64,000 bases of DNA, taken from contig OX637292.1 of NCBI GenBank assembly GCA_951799445.1, positions 1,553,296 to 1,617,295 of the forward strand, read 5' to 3'. The stretch is from Pseudisothecium myosuroides. Its lineage: Eukaryota; Streptophyta; Bryopsida; Hypnales; Lembophyllaceae. The position numbers and the translations under genes were made by a program. The notes under the pieces are model-generated. The model was not told the origin of the DNA. It made no database searches and saw only the letters and a list, made by a program, of their open reading frames with translations. Shown here in pieces: positions 12,240-24,814 of the stretch (the first letter of the stretch is position 1; each line of letters opens with the position of its first letter).

Positions 12240-15136
12240 ATGCCAAGCGGACGAGACAAATTTACCAAGGGAGGCGACAGTGGTGGGCTTCGGAGGGATT
12301 CCCGAAGCGACCACCATGGCCACTACGGGTGGGACTCTGCCGACGAGCAACCACTTGCCCCCACTTTCGCATCAGCCCCCGCCAGCTCAGATGGAACCAC
12401 AAGTGCTAACAAACCTTGTGGCCACATTTGGGTCGGGCCCCCCCCCCTTGGGAGTCAGGAGTGCCCACGGATGCCACCACCAAGTCCGCAAGACCAAGCG
12501 TACACCTGGGAGCGGACCATTCCAATGAATGGAAAAGACAGCGGATTGTTTGATCTCCATCTGGGCCCAACACCTCAGTCGTCGCCCATGTCTCGGAAGC
12601 CACCCAATCAGGTCCTAAATTGGCAACAGCTGAAGGAGGCACTGCGTCTGAAATTGAACCGCAGCCGACGAGGCGAAAGCGACATTTGGAGGAGCCTACT
12701 GGAGCAAGATGACCGTCTTTCTAGGAATCGGCTGCGACAGGATTGGCGGGGTAGGGAACAGCGTACGCGTAATCCACTTGTTGGCCAAGGGAGAGTCCAT
12801 GCCGCGGTGGCGCCTGTGGGGTGGGAGCCACCCCAAATTGAGATGCTCCCACGAAGCCCAATTGGACTTCAGCAGCAACCTGTGGCTGTGGTTCGAGCGC
12901 CTCCTATCCTTCCTGGCACTGATGACGTCCCCGACCCCGAGCATTTGGAGGGATTCACGACGCCAACGAGGCAGGGGCTTCCGGAGATCGAAGACATCAC
13001 GATTCATGACTGCGAGGACACTCGCTTCTTCCAGCCTGGAATGAGTCCCCCAGGGGCGCTGGTCACTGCCCCTGTACATTCTCCTAGCAAGCATGTTTCC
13101 TTGGATGACCGTAACTTTCCCAAGGAGCTCCGCGTGATAGTACAGAGTGAGACACTAGATCTCGATCCGGGCCTCATAGGTGACAAAAATGGACTGCGTG
13201 GCGTTGTGGTATGTAGGCTTTATCACCATGTCATTGGTACACGATGTTTGAAGTGGACTTCGGCGGAGGGATTGGAAATCGTTCAGTCCGAGTGAGAGAC
13301 ACCACATTGGACATTGAAGTGACCTTCGAAGATACACAGCGCACTCTGTTTCAAGAAGATGCCGCCCCTATTGCTAACGGAGGAGCTGGACCATCGCAGC
13401 CCAGCGTCAAAGAGTATTCCAATGAAGACCCAGACTGGGAAGGAGAATACGAAGATTTTTTAGACGAGGTAGCCGCTGGTGAAAGCAACTCCGACAAGGA
13501 GGCTCCTTCTTTTTCCAAAGACCCTTTGCAGGAGTTGGGACTCTACAACGACGACGAAGATGTGGGGTCTTGGCCGTTCAAGAAAGTCTTTGCAGACGAC
13601 CAGTGGCAAGACCCTGGCATTGTTCTGGCGCAAAACACCCTTAATTTCTCGGGACTGGTTCCAGGACCCACTTCTGCTGTGGCGAGCCGCCCCAGAGATT
13701 ATTTCATGCAATATTGGCCGCAGTACATTTTGGAGCGGGTGGTGGAGGAGACAAACCGGTATGTCTCTGTTTTGTCACTTACTGTTCTACATATCCTCTT
13801 CGTAAACTGCCCCCTCATCTCCGAAGCAATGCAGAGGAAGCGATTTGAGGCTATCATTCGTTCCTTACACTTGGTAGACAACGCGATGCTTGTGGCTGAC
13901 CGGGCGGATCCTGCATTTGACAAGCTGGCCAAAGTGCGTTGGTTGTGTGAATCGTTTGCAAACATGTCTCAAAGTTTGTACAACAATGAGCATGTCCTCA
14001 CTGTGGACGAGATCATGATTCCCTACAAGGGCCGATTTTGCAACATCCGTCAGTATATGAAGTCAAAGCCGGTGAAGTTTGGTGTCAAAGTCTGGGCTTT
14101 GGCGAACTCTAAGAGCAGATAAGCATTCTGGGAACCCGCCTACAAGTCTTACGGTTTGCCCTTTGCTTTGCAACCTCACTTACTTTGTCATATGGTGCAA
14201 GTGGTTGCCGTTATGGACTGGCAAATTGGACTGAACTCTAATGTATTCCTGCATTGCAATTGATTCATCATGTTGCGCAGGTACGTTTCGAATATCACTG
14301 TGTACTTTGGGTCTGATGACGTCCGAAGTGAAGGGGACTCTGTTGGAGAGGATGCAATTCTAACTGCAGTCATAGGCCTGGAAGGACGGGGGCACGTCAT
14401 AGTGACGAACAACTTCTTCACATCCCCTCGCCTGTTCATGGAGTTTCTACGGCGTGGCTTTTGGGCAACCGGGACGTGTCAGAAGACAAGGAAGGGCTTC
14501 CCAGCCAGTCTTGCTGGATTTGCCAATGGAGACTTACCGGAGCACGATCACTTGGTGTTGAAGATGCATCGAAGCCACAAGATAGCGGCAATTTGTTGGA
14601 TGGATTCGAAGCCTGTCTTTCTATTGTCCACCGCTTGTGATCCGATTGGAGAGGACTCATTTGCGGGGCGTTGGGTGGGGCGTCAGCGGGTGGAGTTTTC
14701 CACATCGTCGATACTTCTTCAGTACCAAGCAGGGATGCGCGGCGTCGACCTCGTGGACCAGCAGAGGCAGGAGTACAGCACGCAATTGCATTCCCACAAG
14801 TAGTGGCATCGCGTCTTCATGTTTGTTTTGGATTCACAGTTGCTTAATTCTTACATCCTTTATGCATGTGATCGTAGAACGTTGGGGTTGGCTATGTTTC
14901 CACGACATCTCTGGCATTATAATGTAGCAGAAGACCTCATCAGTTTGCGGATGGCGCTTGGCCACATTCGAGGGCTTCTTTGTAACTTAGCAACGGGCGG
15001 TCTTCATTTTAGTTCAGGCCATCCCGTATTACGCCGGCGTTGTGTGGTGTGCCTCCGCAAGTTTCGTCGACTGTGCACAGGCTGCAAGGGGGTATTCCAA
15101 TGCGAAGGCCAGTGCTTTCGAGCAGTTCTTATGTAG
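12240..15136 (+). pseudogene. piggyBac (PGBD-like, DDE_Tnp_1_7) transposase, broken
   Basis: A long N-terminal frame (12240-13295) passes into the catalytic part after a net frame change near 13240. The catalytic part is encoded at 13244-14118 and 14281-15136, which share one reading frame. Family landmarks in order are LTVDEIMIPYKG (first catalytic Asp at 14006-14008), KPVKFGVKVWALA, NNFFTSPRLF, RGFWATGTC-KTRKGFP and RGVDLVDQQR (third Asp at 14747-14749). A C-terminal cysteine-rich finger, CVVC..C..C..C, ends at 15136. The lesions are: the second catalytic Asp is Asn (AAC at 14408-14410), the conserved Trp after SHK is a TAG stop (14801-14803), and the donor of an internal intron reads AT instead of GT (14119). 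It cannot encode an active transposase as it stands. Confidence 0.88.
14119..14280 (+). other. intron of the piggyBac transposase with mutated donor
   Basis: Removing 162 bases joins AGCAG to GTACGTTTCG and restores an uninterrupted family alignment (ANSKSR then YVSNITVYFG). Read without splicing, the segment gives two stops and no similarity. The acceptor is normal (GTTGCGCAG), but the donor reads ATAAGC where GTAAGC is expected, so a G-to-A change at 14119 is the simplest explanation. I reject a U12-type AT-AC intron because neither the ATATCC donor nor an AC acceptor is present. Confidence 0.65.
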
Positions 15137-16352
15137 CCAGGATACCATGCGCACATGTGAGGTGGAGCGGTTTAGGCGCTGCAGTGTGCCGTTTTGATCT
15201 GGATGTGGCGTTTGATCATGAGGCAGAGTCAACGAGGTTGAAGGGGGAGGGCTGCGGTGTTTCAGCCTCTGCAGTTGGATGGTCGCGTGGTCACCGCATT
15301 CCGGTACACACTGTTGGTGTTCGACCAACCCCAGATTCGGAGTAGGGGGCCCAAGATCAATTTTGGACGATGAATTATGCGTAGTGGAAGTCGTAGGGTC
15401 TTGGATTGGTCACTTGTAGGACCATTTTGATGTTCAACAGAGCTAACATGGCCGCATTTTGAGGAGAACGTAGGGCGGTGTAGGGATTCAATGGCTAGGA
15501 TCTGTCTCTGTTATGTTTACGCTCACTGGCCGTTGGTTACAATTTTGAGCGAAGCCTGCATCAGGCTCACGTAGAGTTGGCCAGCCAAGTGGACTTCAGT
15601 ACTCATTCATTGAAACAATGTACTCCCGATATTTTGAATCGGAACTTCTTTGCATTCTGTCTTTACTTCTGTGTTTCAGTATATTCCTAATGTTTGTGTT
15701 GTAATTTGTATCTCAACTGCTACTCTGATTCATGCTGGTCGCAGAGCGGTTAGTCGTGTCCGGCTGTGAGGACACAAAGATTGGCGGGAGGTTGTAGATT
15801 CCCTTACCTTCCCGCCATGGGAACCTCTGCATCATCTGCCAACTTGGCCTGTTCGCGCCCTATCGTACGAGCAGTCGACGCCGACAAGGATGCCAAAGGT
15901 ACGTGTATTCGCAGAGCACCCTTTGCATTTCCGGGCCACCCACCTCCTGCGCATACGAAACGAGGTCTCTTCCGAATCGCTTCCCCTAGTTGTTTGAGCA
16001 TCCAGTAATTTTTCAGGACACTCCATGCGTGATTACAACTCCATGTGTGATTACAAATCCATCCACCGCAGCGATCTCCACACTTGTGACCGCTGAATTT
16101 TCCAGAAAATCTTTCCGTGACAAAGAACACAGGGCGCTCTGCTCCTGCAGTGCATCTTGCGAAAATCCCGTGCATCGCGGCACTTTCAGGCCCCACCAAA
16201 ATTTGTCATCGACCTCACAACGCTATTTATTCAATCGGAACGGCTGAAATTGTATTAAGTCCCCGACATTGAGCTTGGTGAAATTCACGCTCGACTGTAT
16301 GAGCAGGATACGGTGTCGTAGTCCAGGGTCCCAAGGGCCGTTCAGGGGTTAA

Positions 16353-18896
16353 GGGTGATTGAAATCAAAGGATCTTTACTACTAACTTTTGATTGTTTAC
16401 CAAACTACCAACATTAAAAGTACAATAGTCTTTAGAGTATTGGGCCAACTGAACTAGTTGATTGGTAGAAGATATATAATTTCATTGCTAGAAAATAAAC
16501 ATAAAGGGATCAAGCATAAGTGATCATAAAATGGAAACAAAAATGAGTAGAAGGATTTTGGATGGATGTTGTAATTTGTTCTATGCTATCATACGTGAAG
16601 GTCTGACTCAGCACCTGATTGCTAAAATACTCTTTTTTTCATGCGCAAAGGAGTTTGGCAATTGGAACTATTAATGTTAGAGATTCAACATTTTAGCATC
16701 TAAATTTTGTTTGTTTGGCAACTTCTAGGTTTTCCTTCTTTCAAGACACCTATCTTGTAGTACTTAAGGTATGACGTAGGTTTTCAAAAATATTCAAAAA
16801 TTCAAGCAATATAGATGAAAAATTTGTGCAACATTTTGGACATTTCAATTGTAATATTCCAAACATTCAAATGTTCCTAAAAATACTTAATTTATGTCTG
16901 AATCTGACCTTCACTGAGGATAATCGACCCATCCTTTCAAGGGTAAGTTAATCCTAGCCCCTTTTAACCGGTGGAATGGGAAGGGGGTATTTTCCTGCAA
17001 GCTGAGCGGACCAGGCATGGCACGATATCATCAGCAGGCGCATGAACTTTCCGGCCCTTCCAAACCCTAAACTGCACGCCCCACCGCCCATCTGTGAGCC
17101 GGCTAAGGTGCGCCTTCAGGCCAGCCTTGTGCGCATGCCTCCTGAGGGCGTTGGACAAACGAGTGACAGTGAGGTTCACGGAAAGTAAAGCCTTTTAGTT
17201 CGAAGATTTTTTAATGGTGTCCAATACCTCGGTTTTCTTGCCATGAAATATTTGGGGGTGCCGGATTCTACCTCAGATGCAATTACGTGGTGCAATTAGA
17301 AACATGATTCTTACTTTTGCTGCCTCTCGCAGTGATTTGATCTGAATTTGTTGAAGCAAGAGTAGAAGTTGCCGCAGAGTTGTTGGCCCTCTTCGCATTT
17401 GAACACACCATTGATTGAGTTGCCAAATATAGCCCCTCAATCGACATCACATAGTCGAAATCGTTCACTCAAGAATTGCATTACTTCCTCAAAAAGAAAT
17501 CTCACACTCAGAATAATTGCGCAAATGCCTACAGAAGAATCGATCCCAAATTGCCAAAAAAGTTGTGCACAAATTTCTCACAAACAAGATGCCTGCACGC
17601 AACGGAAAAACAGACGCACAAGAACAAGAAAACAAAGTTGCGAGAAGTTCACAGGAGGGTGGACTAGGGTTTTGTAGTAAACACCGCTGATTGTTGACAG
17701 GAATCTTAGGATTTTGCCCCTAACATCTACAAGTAGTCAAGCCCTGACAGATATTGTATTTCTTTCAACTTACTGATTTCCAGATATATGATTTGAATAC
17801 GTAGCAGACTCTATTTCACACTAAGAAAAGATATTCATATCATCAAACATTGCCCAAAGCGAGAAGAAAAATTGAAGAAAAATTACAAAACACATTGCTA
17901 CGCTTTCAACTTCATCCTTGGGCCAAAACCATCTCCGCCATTCTGGACCACTGTCTGTGTTTCACTCTTCCCTACTAGCATTGATGTCTTGCTTGCCGTT
18001 GCCCACTTGACTTGTCTACTATTCACTTCTACCTTTGTGTTGTTTCATGTTCCTAGTCCCCCTTGCGCTCCGGGTAGTTGGCTCTTTTGTGCATACTTGA
18101 TTCCATCGAACGATTATTCCTCTCCTCTGAAAAGGATCAAAGTCTTGGTCGTTAACTACTGATTAGCTATTCCCAACAAAAAACTATTTTCCCCCCTAAG
18201 CCCTTATCACCACTCAGCAAAACAAAAGGAAGAAAACAGAAAAGATTAGAAATTATCTGCCAAAACTTCAGCCACCCGACCAAGTCTCATAATACACGAA
18301 GCCATACAAGTGGTCTGTTACAACTTCTGTCCACAACCTGATAGCAATGAGTGATAATTGGAGGTTTACGCACTTGTGATACATACCAGAAGTGAAAATT
18401 GAGAGCCTACATAAGTCGATACCCTAATCATAAAATGAGTTCGAGACCATCAGCTTGTCGGACGTGACTTTGTTGTCCGAGATATTCAGGAAGTCAAAAG
18501 AACCACAAACCTCATGCTACCATAGAAAACCTAAAATGTCTTGCTCAGATCATCGTCTAGCAAACAAGAGCTCAAAAGTGAAAGACAGTTGACAAGAATT
18601 TCAAAGCTTCACATCAATTAGAGAAGGTCTGTGTGCGGAAATTTGTATGCGAAAAGCTAAAAACATTAGTCCAAGAGCAGTCGTGATAAGAAGAACCCGA
18701 ATCAGCCTAAAATTGATCCCAGCGAAGACGATCAATTAAAAGATATGCAATTAGCACTGAGAATTATCATAGTGCCAGAAATTCAATTCGATACAGCAAC
18801 TTATTCTCCTGATGATCATAGAAACCCAAATCAGCTAAGAAAACCCTAAATCGACACTTGTAACGCACCTCCTGGACCCGCGAGCAATATGACCTA
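16353..18896. other. intergenic DNA with a small GC-rich patch
   Basis: Most of this stretch is AT-rich with no recognised gene. A GC-rich patch at 16964-17179 contains a 71-codon open frame on the minus strand (containing LRRHAHKAGLKAHLSRL). I do not recognise it, and no second exon or terminal repeat was found beside it. The part nearest 18896 should include the 3' untranslated region of the SF3B6 gene on the minus strand. The short open frames at 17369-18162 have the low-complexity look of chance frames. Confidence 0.5.
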
Positions 18897-19268
18897 CTAC
18901 TCCTTCACGGACACGCCATACTTCTCCTGCAACTTGGTCAGCTCTTCGTCCTTCTTCCGCTGATCGACCTTCTTGGACATCTTGGCGTGCTGGTAATACA
19001 AAACAATCAAGTAACGATTGGCAACGTTAAAGCCAGATAAGTGGTCCACGGCGTTCTTGGCGTCGTAGATGTCCTCGTACACGACGAACGCCGTCCCCCG
19101 CGTGTCTTTGTTGGTGCCGATGCGAATCTGCCGGATGGCGCCATACTTGCCAAAGATATCGTACATCTCCTCCGAGGAAATATTGAACGGCAAGTTGCGC
19201 ACGTACAGCACCCGGTTCACCTCCGGCGGCAGTCGCGCGTTACCTCTCCGGATGCTCAACGCCGCCAT
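18897..19268 (-). CDS. SF3B6: splicing factor 3B subunit 6 (p14 / SF3b14a)
   Basis: This 123-residue nuclear protein of the SF3b part of the U2 snRNP contacts the branch-point adenosine in the pre-mRNA. The single RRM shows RNP2 as LYVRNL (residues 21-26) and RNP1 as RGTAFVVY (58-65). Tyr22 matches the position reported to contact the branch adenosine in the human protein. The N-terminal [16 protein letters not shown] motif and the [11 protein letters not shown] helix are hallmarks of this subfamily and separate it from other RRM proteins. The lysine-rich C-terminal tail ends in KYGVSVKE, and the length fits the family. The coding region has no intron, as I recall for the Arabidopsis gene. 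The start is the first ATG of the conserved N-terminus. Nothing nearby suggests a functional link. Confidence 0.97.
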   Translation of the reverse strand: MAALSIRRGNARLPPEVNRVLYVRNLPFNISSEEMYDIFGKYGAIRQIRIGTNKDTRGTAFVVYEDIYDAKNAVDHLSGFNVANRYLIVLYYQHAKMSKKVDQRKKDEELTKLQEKYGVSVKE

Positions 19269-22200
19269 AATTCCCCTTCAACGCAAATCAGCGGCTACTT
19301 CCAAACGAATACAGTATGCAGACTCGAGCACAAAATTCACGAGCAAGACAGGGGGAGGAACTGAAGCCTCTTCTTCAAACCTAGAGACGCAACACAACAC
19401 AGAGAGAGTTTGTTTGTGCTGCTGAGCAGACGAACAAGTAGAGTAGAACTTTGAAGAAGAAAGACGGATTGCAGAGCGGATGAACAGAGATCATCCATGT
19501 TTTATCATTCATTCTGGTTTCGAACTCTGTTCAACGAACCTCAGGTTGGCTGGTTCCGAACCTTGTCAGCAGCTTCCGAATTGGGGCCGCGTGTTGGTCA
19601 GTGGTAGAAAGTCTTTTTCTCCCTCTTTTGCAGAATTTTTACCCTTGATTTTATGGTGACTTCAATTCCGGCAACGTTTTGGGGGGGGGGGAAATGAAAC
19701 ACTCAATTTTTTATTTTTTTAAATTTATTTTATGCAAACCAAATTGGGTAGTCTCTCTATTTTATTATTTGAAACTAACATTACTTTGGGTCAAAGCTTT
19801 TTTATAAGGAAAATGTTCAGTATTTTTCTAGTTTCATCAAGTCTTATGCAATTTTTCACAAATCAATTGAAGCTTCAATTTTGACCGGTTATAGAAATCT
19901 TTATATGTAGAAAATAGAAATCATATTTTTCTTGACTTCTTGAAAGTTAAAATCTTCATAATTGAATTGAAACAAATCGGCCATTATTATTTTTTCAAAC
20001 TCAACTCTATAGATGATAATATCTACTCTTGATGCTTAACACTATTTCTTTTGATGCAACCTTCAAAAAAATTATGGAACTGATATAATTATATTGCAAT
20101 TGTGGCTTTTGTCCAAAATTCATAGATATTTAAGAATTAACCACTTAGCACTTTACATTCATTTAGTTTTATAGATGATGGAAAGGTTCAACAATCTTTG
20201 ATCCCAATTCAATAAACTATCTTTATAAATTAAACTTCAATTAAGAGCCTATTAGGCCAACAAAAAATTAATTTTGAAAGGACAATACCTATCATCAAGG
20301 TACTTTGCCAAAAATGATCCGATTTTTAAACCAATAGGTGCATTCATCTTTCATAGTAATCTAGAAAGTCATCCATGACCTTTTCTTATTGTTGTAACAT
20401 TATTAGGTTAAGATTGTTTTTGTCTGGTGTAACACTATAGCCAGTTATTCACTCAACATTGTTCAATTTTACATGAGATATATTTTCAAAAGTCTTTTAT
20501 TGACCAAAATGGTTTTATTCTATTCTAGGAGGCATTTTGGGTTGGTATTGCTACTAATCATCTTCTTCTTCATGTCCAGATTTATTTCTTGTAATTTCAA
20601 TAAATATACAAATTTGTTTGGTTTTAAAACTACACTCCAAGAAGCAAAGAGATTTTGCTTCATTTAAAGAAAAAAATTGCATTTGATTATCTAAGAGTTG
20701 GTATATATAATTAGGTATGTGAAGAGCTATGAATAATTATATTTCAGGTGATGAAAGTTAAGTTAAGGCAAGTTCTATTTTGCAAATAATTATGGCATGT
20801 CTTCACAATAATAATTTTTGAAGTTCAACTTTTTTCTTAAAATTTTAGAAAATAGTAAATAAATACATAGGGTGTAGATTCTTAGCACTACGTATAACAT
20901 CCTCACCATTGGTTTGGCATTTTATTTTTATTTTTTAATATTAGCAATTTCGAATTTCTTGTGAATCTTTACAACGTCCACTTTAGAAAAGAATCAAGAG
21001 TTAATAAGAAGCATTCATTGTAATTTTTTCTTTTATGTATTCACAATTTGTTTCTAAACATGAGATTTTTCCCCTCAAATTATAGGACATAAAATTTTTT
21101 TTACAAAAAGTTAAAAAGTTGAAACTTCACCTTGAAGAAGGATTGAAAAATCATTGTTTTTGAAATCCAATTGTCATGATCTTATAATTGGTGAGATTTT
21201 TTACTCTAAAGCTTTAAAAGATACACTTCAACAAGTTAATTAAAAGATTCCAAGTTTGGATCTGCCATAAAAACTTAATGAAGACAAAGACTTTAATATG
21301 GGCAAGATTTGTTGAGACAGTTTGTGTTCCTAGGAGTTATCTGGACATTTGAGCATTTATCTTTTAAACGTTGTGTCATTTCAAAGAAAAAAAATCAATG
21401 GATACACTATTGTGTATAAGTTTTTATGCCTAACTTATTTTTGGTGAAAGGAGAATAAAATTCCTACTCTTTGCAGTAACTCTAAAATCATCAAAGTCTT
21501 AATTCTTGTAAGAAAAACAAATGTTATTATACTTTGGATTTATTAAATTTAGATTCCTGTTTAGATTATTGAATTATTGCAAATGCTCTAACCTAAGAAT
21601 GTTTGTTGCTATCAATTCTTTTTGAAAATGAACTAGAACTAACCATAGTCAAAATTGAAGGTTTTCTGTCGAAGGTTGAAGAAAGACATTTTTTTGAATT
21701 TTTATGAATTAGTTTCAATTGAGTAATAGAATTGAATAAGTTCACTTGATTTTAGTCATTTGTATTTGTACTAGCTTAGAAGAGGGAGTAGCGGTGATTT
21801 TAGAAACTAGAGAGAGTTCTGCTAGTGAAGAGAGTCGCACATTAATCTAAAACATTTTATTGCTTTGCTAATGTTCAACTGAAAATTTCCAAATTTCCAA
21901 ATAGTTCAATAATCATTTGAGAGTATTTTCAAAAATTATAAGTATTTCTAAGGATAATTTACGCATGTCCTTATTTCCCTTAAAACTACCCTTTTGACTT
22001 TCTAGTTACCAAAGTATGCAAGGGTGGCCCTTATATGCTAGTAATGTATGATTCTACTAATTCTCTCAATTGGACACATTTAGATCATGAAAAACACTTA
22101 ATTATGGGTAGATTCAATGACCTGGTGAGAAGGTTTGAAAAGTTTGATAGAAAAATCAATATCATTCTCACTTCTTTAATTTTCATCCTAGAAAAGGTTG

Positions 22201-22384
22201 GTCCTTGGATGTTATATTCAACATTTTGGTCAATTTTTCATCTTTTATCAAAATTCTTTCATCTTGAAATAATGATGGGGAGTGCTAGCATGTGAGCATA
22301 TAATCGATGTGCCCATGAGTCTAGGAGTCTATATTATAAATACTGTCTACAATTATAGGTGTTTATGTTATAGGTACCTATGTT
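19269..22384. other. SF3B6 upstream region and AT-rich intergenic DNA
   Basis: The first about 350 bases upstream of SF3B6 are moderately GC-rich and should hold its promoter and 5' untranslated region. Beyond 19.65 kb the DNA is very AT-rich with no gene recognised. A ten-base G run lies at about 19681-19690. A dispersed repeat (20287-20380) is annotated separately. Confidence 0.55.
20287..20380 (+). repeat. dispersed repeat, three copies in the window
   Basis: A segment of about 75-90 bases, with the landmarks AAAATGATCCGATTTTT, AGGTGCATTC and GAAAGTCATCCAT in order, recurs at 26801-26874 and 58022-58112 in the same orientation. The 20.3 and 58.0 kb copies also share the preceding TACTTTGCCA. 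No terminal repeats or target duplications were found, so the transposon class is unknown. It could be the conserved core of a longer, mostly decayed element. Confidence 0.65.
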
Positions 22385-23494
22385 CACTAGAAGAAATCTA
22401 TGTTTTCTGTGATGTTTTTAAAGACGTATAAGTACTTTTTTCAATTGAAGGCACATCAACTCTAATGTCACCTAAAATTTGTTGTAAACAGCATTTCTAC
22501 AAACGGCTGAAATCTATTGTAACGCACCTTGATATCTGCATGTTTCACAAAAACGATTGCTAATACCTTGTGTTTGCACTCTCCAAAAGCCTACCATGTG
22601 AATGCCACATGGTGGCCACATCATCTTTCTTGGTTCGCGTAATGTTCCTTTTTTTTAAATAAAAAAAATCACTATGGCAACATGGCATGGGATGTGGCTC
22701 ATTAAAAAAAGCATGTAGCATTAATTGTATGAAATAATTATTTAAAAATAATAATAATTTAATTATATTAAATAAATCATTTTTAAAAAGTCCAAAAAAA
22801 TTTGAACAAGAGAAATTGTCAAATTCATCAAGAATTTATCACAAAGTCAACTTATTACTTCACTGGTATTTTGTGAGAATGAAGGGTGGAGATCTCTTTT
22901 ATACTAAAATCCATTGTCTTTCCATAACAAAGGATATGGGATAATTCAAAGATGGAAACTTCACCACATTGCATGAAGACGTTGTTTCAAACATGTGGAT
23001 GTTTTTTCAGACATTTAACTTCGAACAAAAATTTTGCTTTACATATTCCATATGGGTTGTCTTACTTCTACCATCCCACTTGTATAAAGAGCTTTTTTTT
23101 CCATCCATGGTGTACATCCATCCATTTCCTCTTTTTTTCAAAGCATGCTACATGGCTGCCCTTCCCCTATATTTTTCACATCCGGTCTACGTTTTATCTC
23201 AGCCCAAAGTAACTTACAAAATTTAATCCATACTGAATTTGGAACCCTAGTCAACGTGGCACTTCTATGTTTTGGGGACGTTCTACTAAACGTGACCATG
23301 TTTTATTTGATGTTCAGAAAAACATACACGCTTCCTATGTCATCCACATGTTTTTGCTTTGACATCCCCACGTCTTTTCCAACATCTAGCAAAAGTCTAC
23401 CTTCCCTAGGCTCAAAATTTGTGCCACACTGATGTCGATGAAAATATGATCCATTTTTTTATAACGCCTCAGAAAATACGAATTTTTTATAGTG
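22385..23494. mobile_element. short non-autonomous CACTA-like transposon 1
   Basis: The element is flanked by the 3-bp direct repeat GTT (22382-22384 and 23495-23497). The left end is CACTAGAAGAAATC and the right end, read inward, is CACTATAAAAAATTC. Both match the CACTA start and the GAA/AAA-rich terminus of the CACTA (En/Spm) superfamily, which makes 3-bp target duplications. It is 1110 bases long and has no transposase. Several ACATC/GACGT-type words lie near the ends, as expected for subterminal binding sites. It carries a degenerate copy of the USE-TATA module at 23045-23088. Confidence 0.78.
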
Positions 23495-24814
23495 GTTATA
23501 GATTTTTTTCCATATTATAGGTACATATGTTATAAACACCTTCAAGTGGTTGTAGGTACATACCTACCACTAGGTTTGAGGCTTGTAGGCTCACATCTCT
23601 ACGCCCATGCACTAGCATCATTGCATTCATCATTAGCTTATTCAAGAATAGAAATAATGTTTAATTGAGACATACTTTGGAAATAATCTCAAGAAGTGCA
23701 TTTATAGTATTTTTTGAATTCACGTTCAAAGAGTATTTAAAGAGGGTACAAAAATACAAATATTTTTATAATATTTTATAAATTTTGTATATTTAAAAAT
23801 ATTCTAAAGATATTCACGGATATTTTTAGAACATTTTCTAAATGCTTTTGAGAAGGCAATATTATGGAACTACTAGTCTTTATAAATGATCCCTAAATTA
23901 ACAAACCCCTATATATGCACCCAAGTGGTTGTCATGTGAGAAGCTTAGTTAATATTTTCTTGTTGGTCCCGACATTTGCGGAGCTAGGTGGGATTGACAA
24001 AAAATGGTGTGGAGCATGATTGACCTTAAATGCATGTTTGGGCCGAGTTTTGGCCTTTCCAGAGATTTTGGCACCTCGGTTGGGGACCTTAGTGTCCATG
24101 TGGTCCATGTGGGTTGATGAAGACTTATCTTTTTTAAGTTGAGTCTCTCGCATGATGGAGTGAGAAGCTTTGCCTCATGGACTCCGTCTCATCATGCAAA
24201 TCATTTTTCAAGACTGGCATTGACTTGACTGTTGTAATCTTTGTGAGTTCATTCTAGTTTCTTTTGAAGCTTTTCTACATTTTTATTATTTTAAAAGATC
24301 CAATTGTGTACGTAGGTGTATCTACAATTGATTGTGACACCTAAAAACTTGCAGAAATGCATTTAGAGTATGTTATGGAGGATTTTTCATGTGCTGAAAT
24401 TGCAAAAAGAGTTGAAGGTGGAGCTCCATAGGCATAGTTTTTGGGTCCCTAGGCTTTGAAAATGGATCCTAACCTCTTGTTAGCAAATTATGTGCATTAT
24501 TGGCCTTGTTCTAGTTATTAAAGTTTGTGAGCCACTCAAAAAGGGCCACTAAAAAAGGGCCTCTAGGGAATTGCTATGAGATATTTTGCCCTTAACTTTT
24601 GGATGAATAGTATCATTTCTCTTTGGAATTAAGGGAGCCAAAGCAAAGTTATGGGCATGGGAAAATATTTGTGACAGAACTTGTTTGCTTAGAGATTCTC
24701 GTGAATTGTGCTTGTGACGTTCTAAACTCCAAGGTATGTGAGAAAAGGATGCAAAATAATATGGAGAATGTCTTTCATTTGCTTTACCTTAACATTCTTG
24801 AGCAAGCTTTGAGG
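23495..24814. other. AT-rich spacer between two CACTA-like elements
   Basis: No gene or repeat family is recognised on either strand. The open frame at 23932-24153 (minus) and the one at 24623-24844 (plus) show no domain and no splice-linked neighbours. Confidence 0.55.

Larger units (their letters stand above)
11222..16352 (+). mobile_element. degenerate piggyBac-superfamily transposon
   Basis: A block of roughly 5.1 kb with GC content far above its surroundings is bounded by TTAA at 11222-11225 and 16349-16352. The left terminus begins CCCTTTAACATC and, read inward, the right begins CCCCTGAACGGCCC. Both have the CCC start typical of piggyBac, although the inverted repeat is imperfect. The transposase remnant lies at 12240-15136. 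Sequence on either side of it (11226-12239 and 15137-16348) shows no conserved protein and is probably untranslated element DNA. The element is a plausible relative of the source that mobilised the TTAA MITEs in this window. Its own terminus is not identical to theirs, so the link is not proven. Confidence 0.8.

Noticed and set aside
11484..12528. Several overlapping open frames on both strands before the piggyBac core.
   Set aside because: The GC-rich element gives long chance frames. None matches a known protein or joins the transposase in frame with evidence.
14119..14280. A U12-type AT-AC intron in the piggyBac gene.
   Set aside because: The donor lacks the ATATCC consensus and the acceptor is CAG. 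A mutated GT donor explains it more simply.
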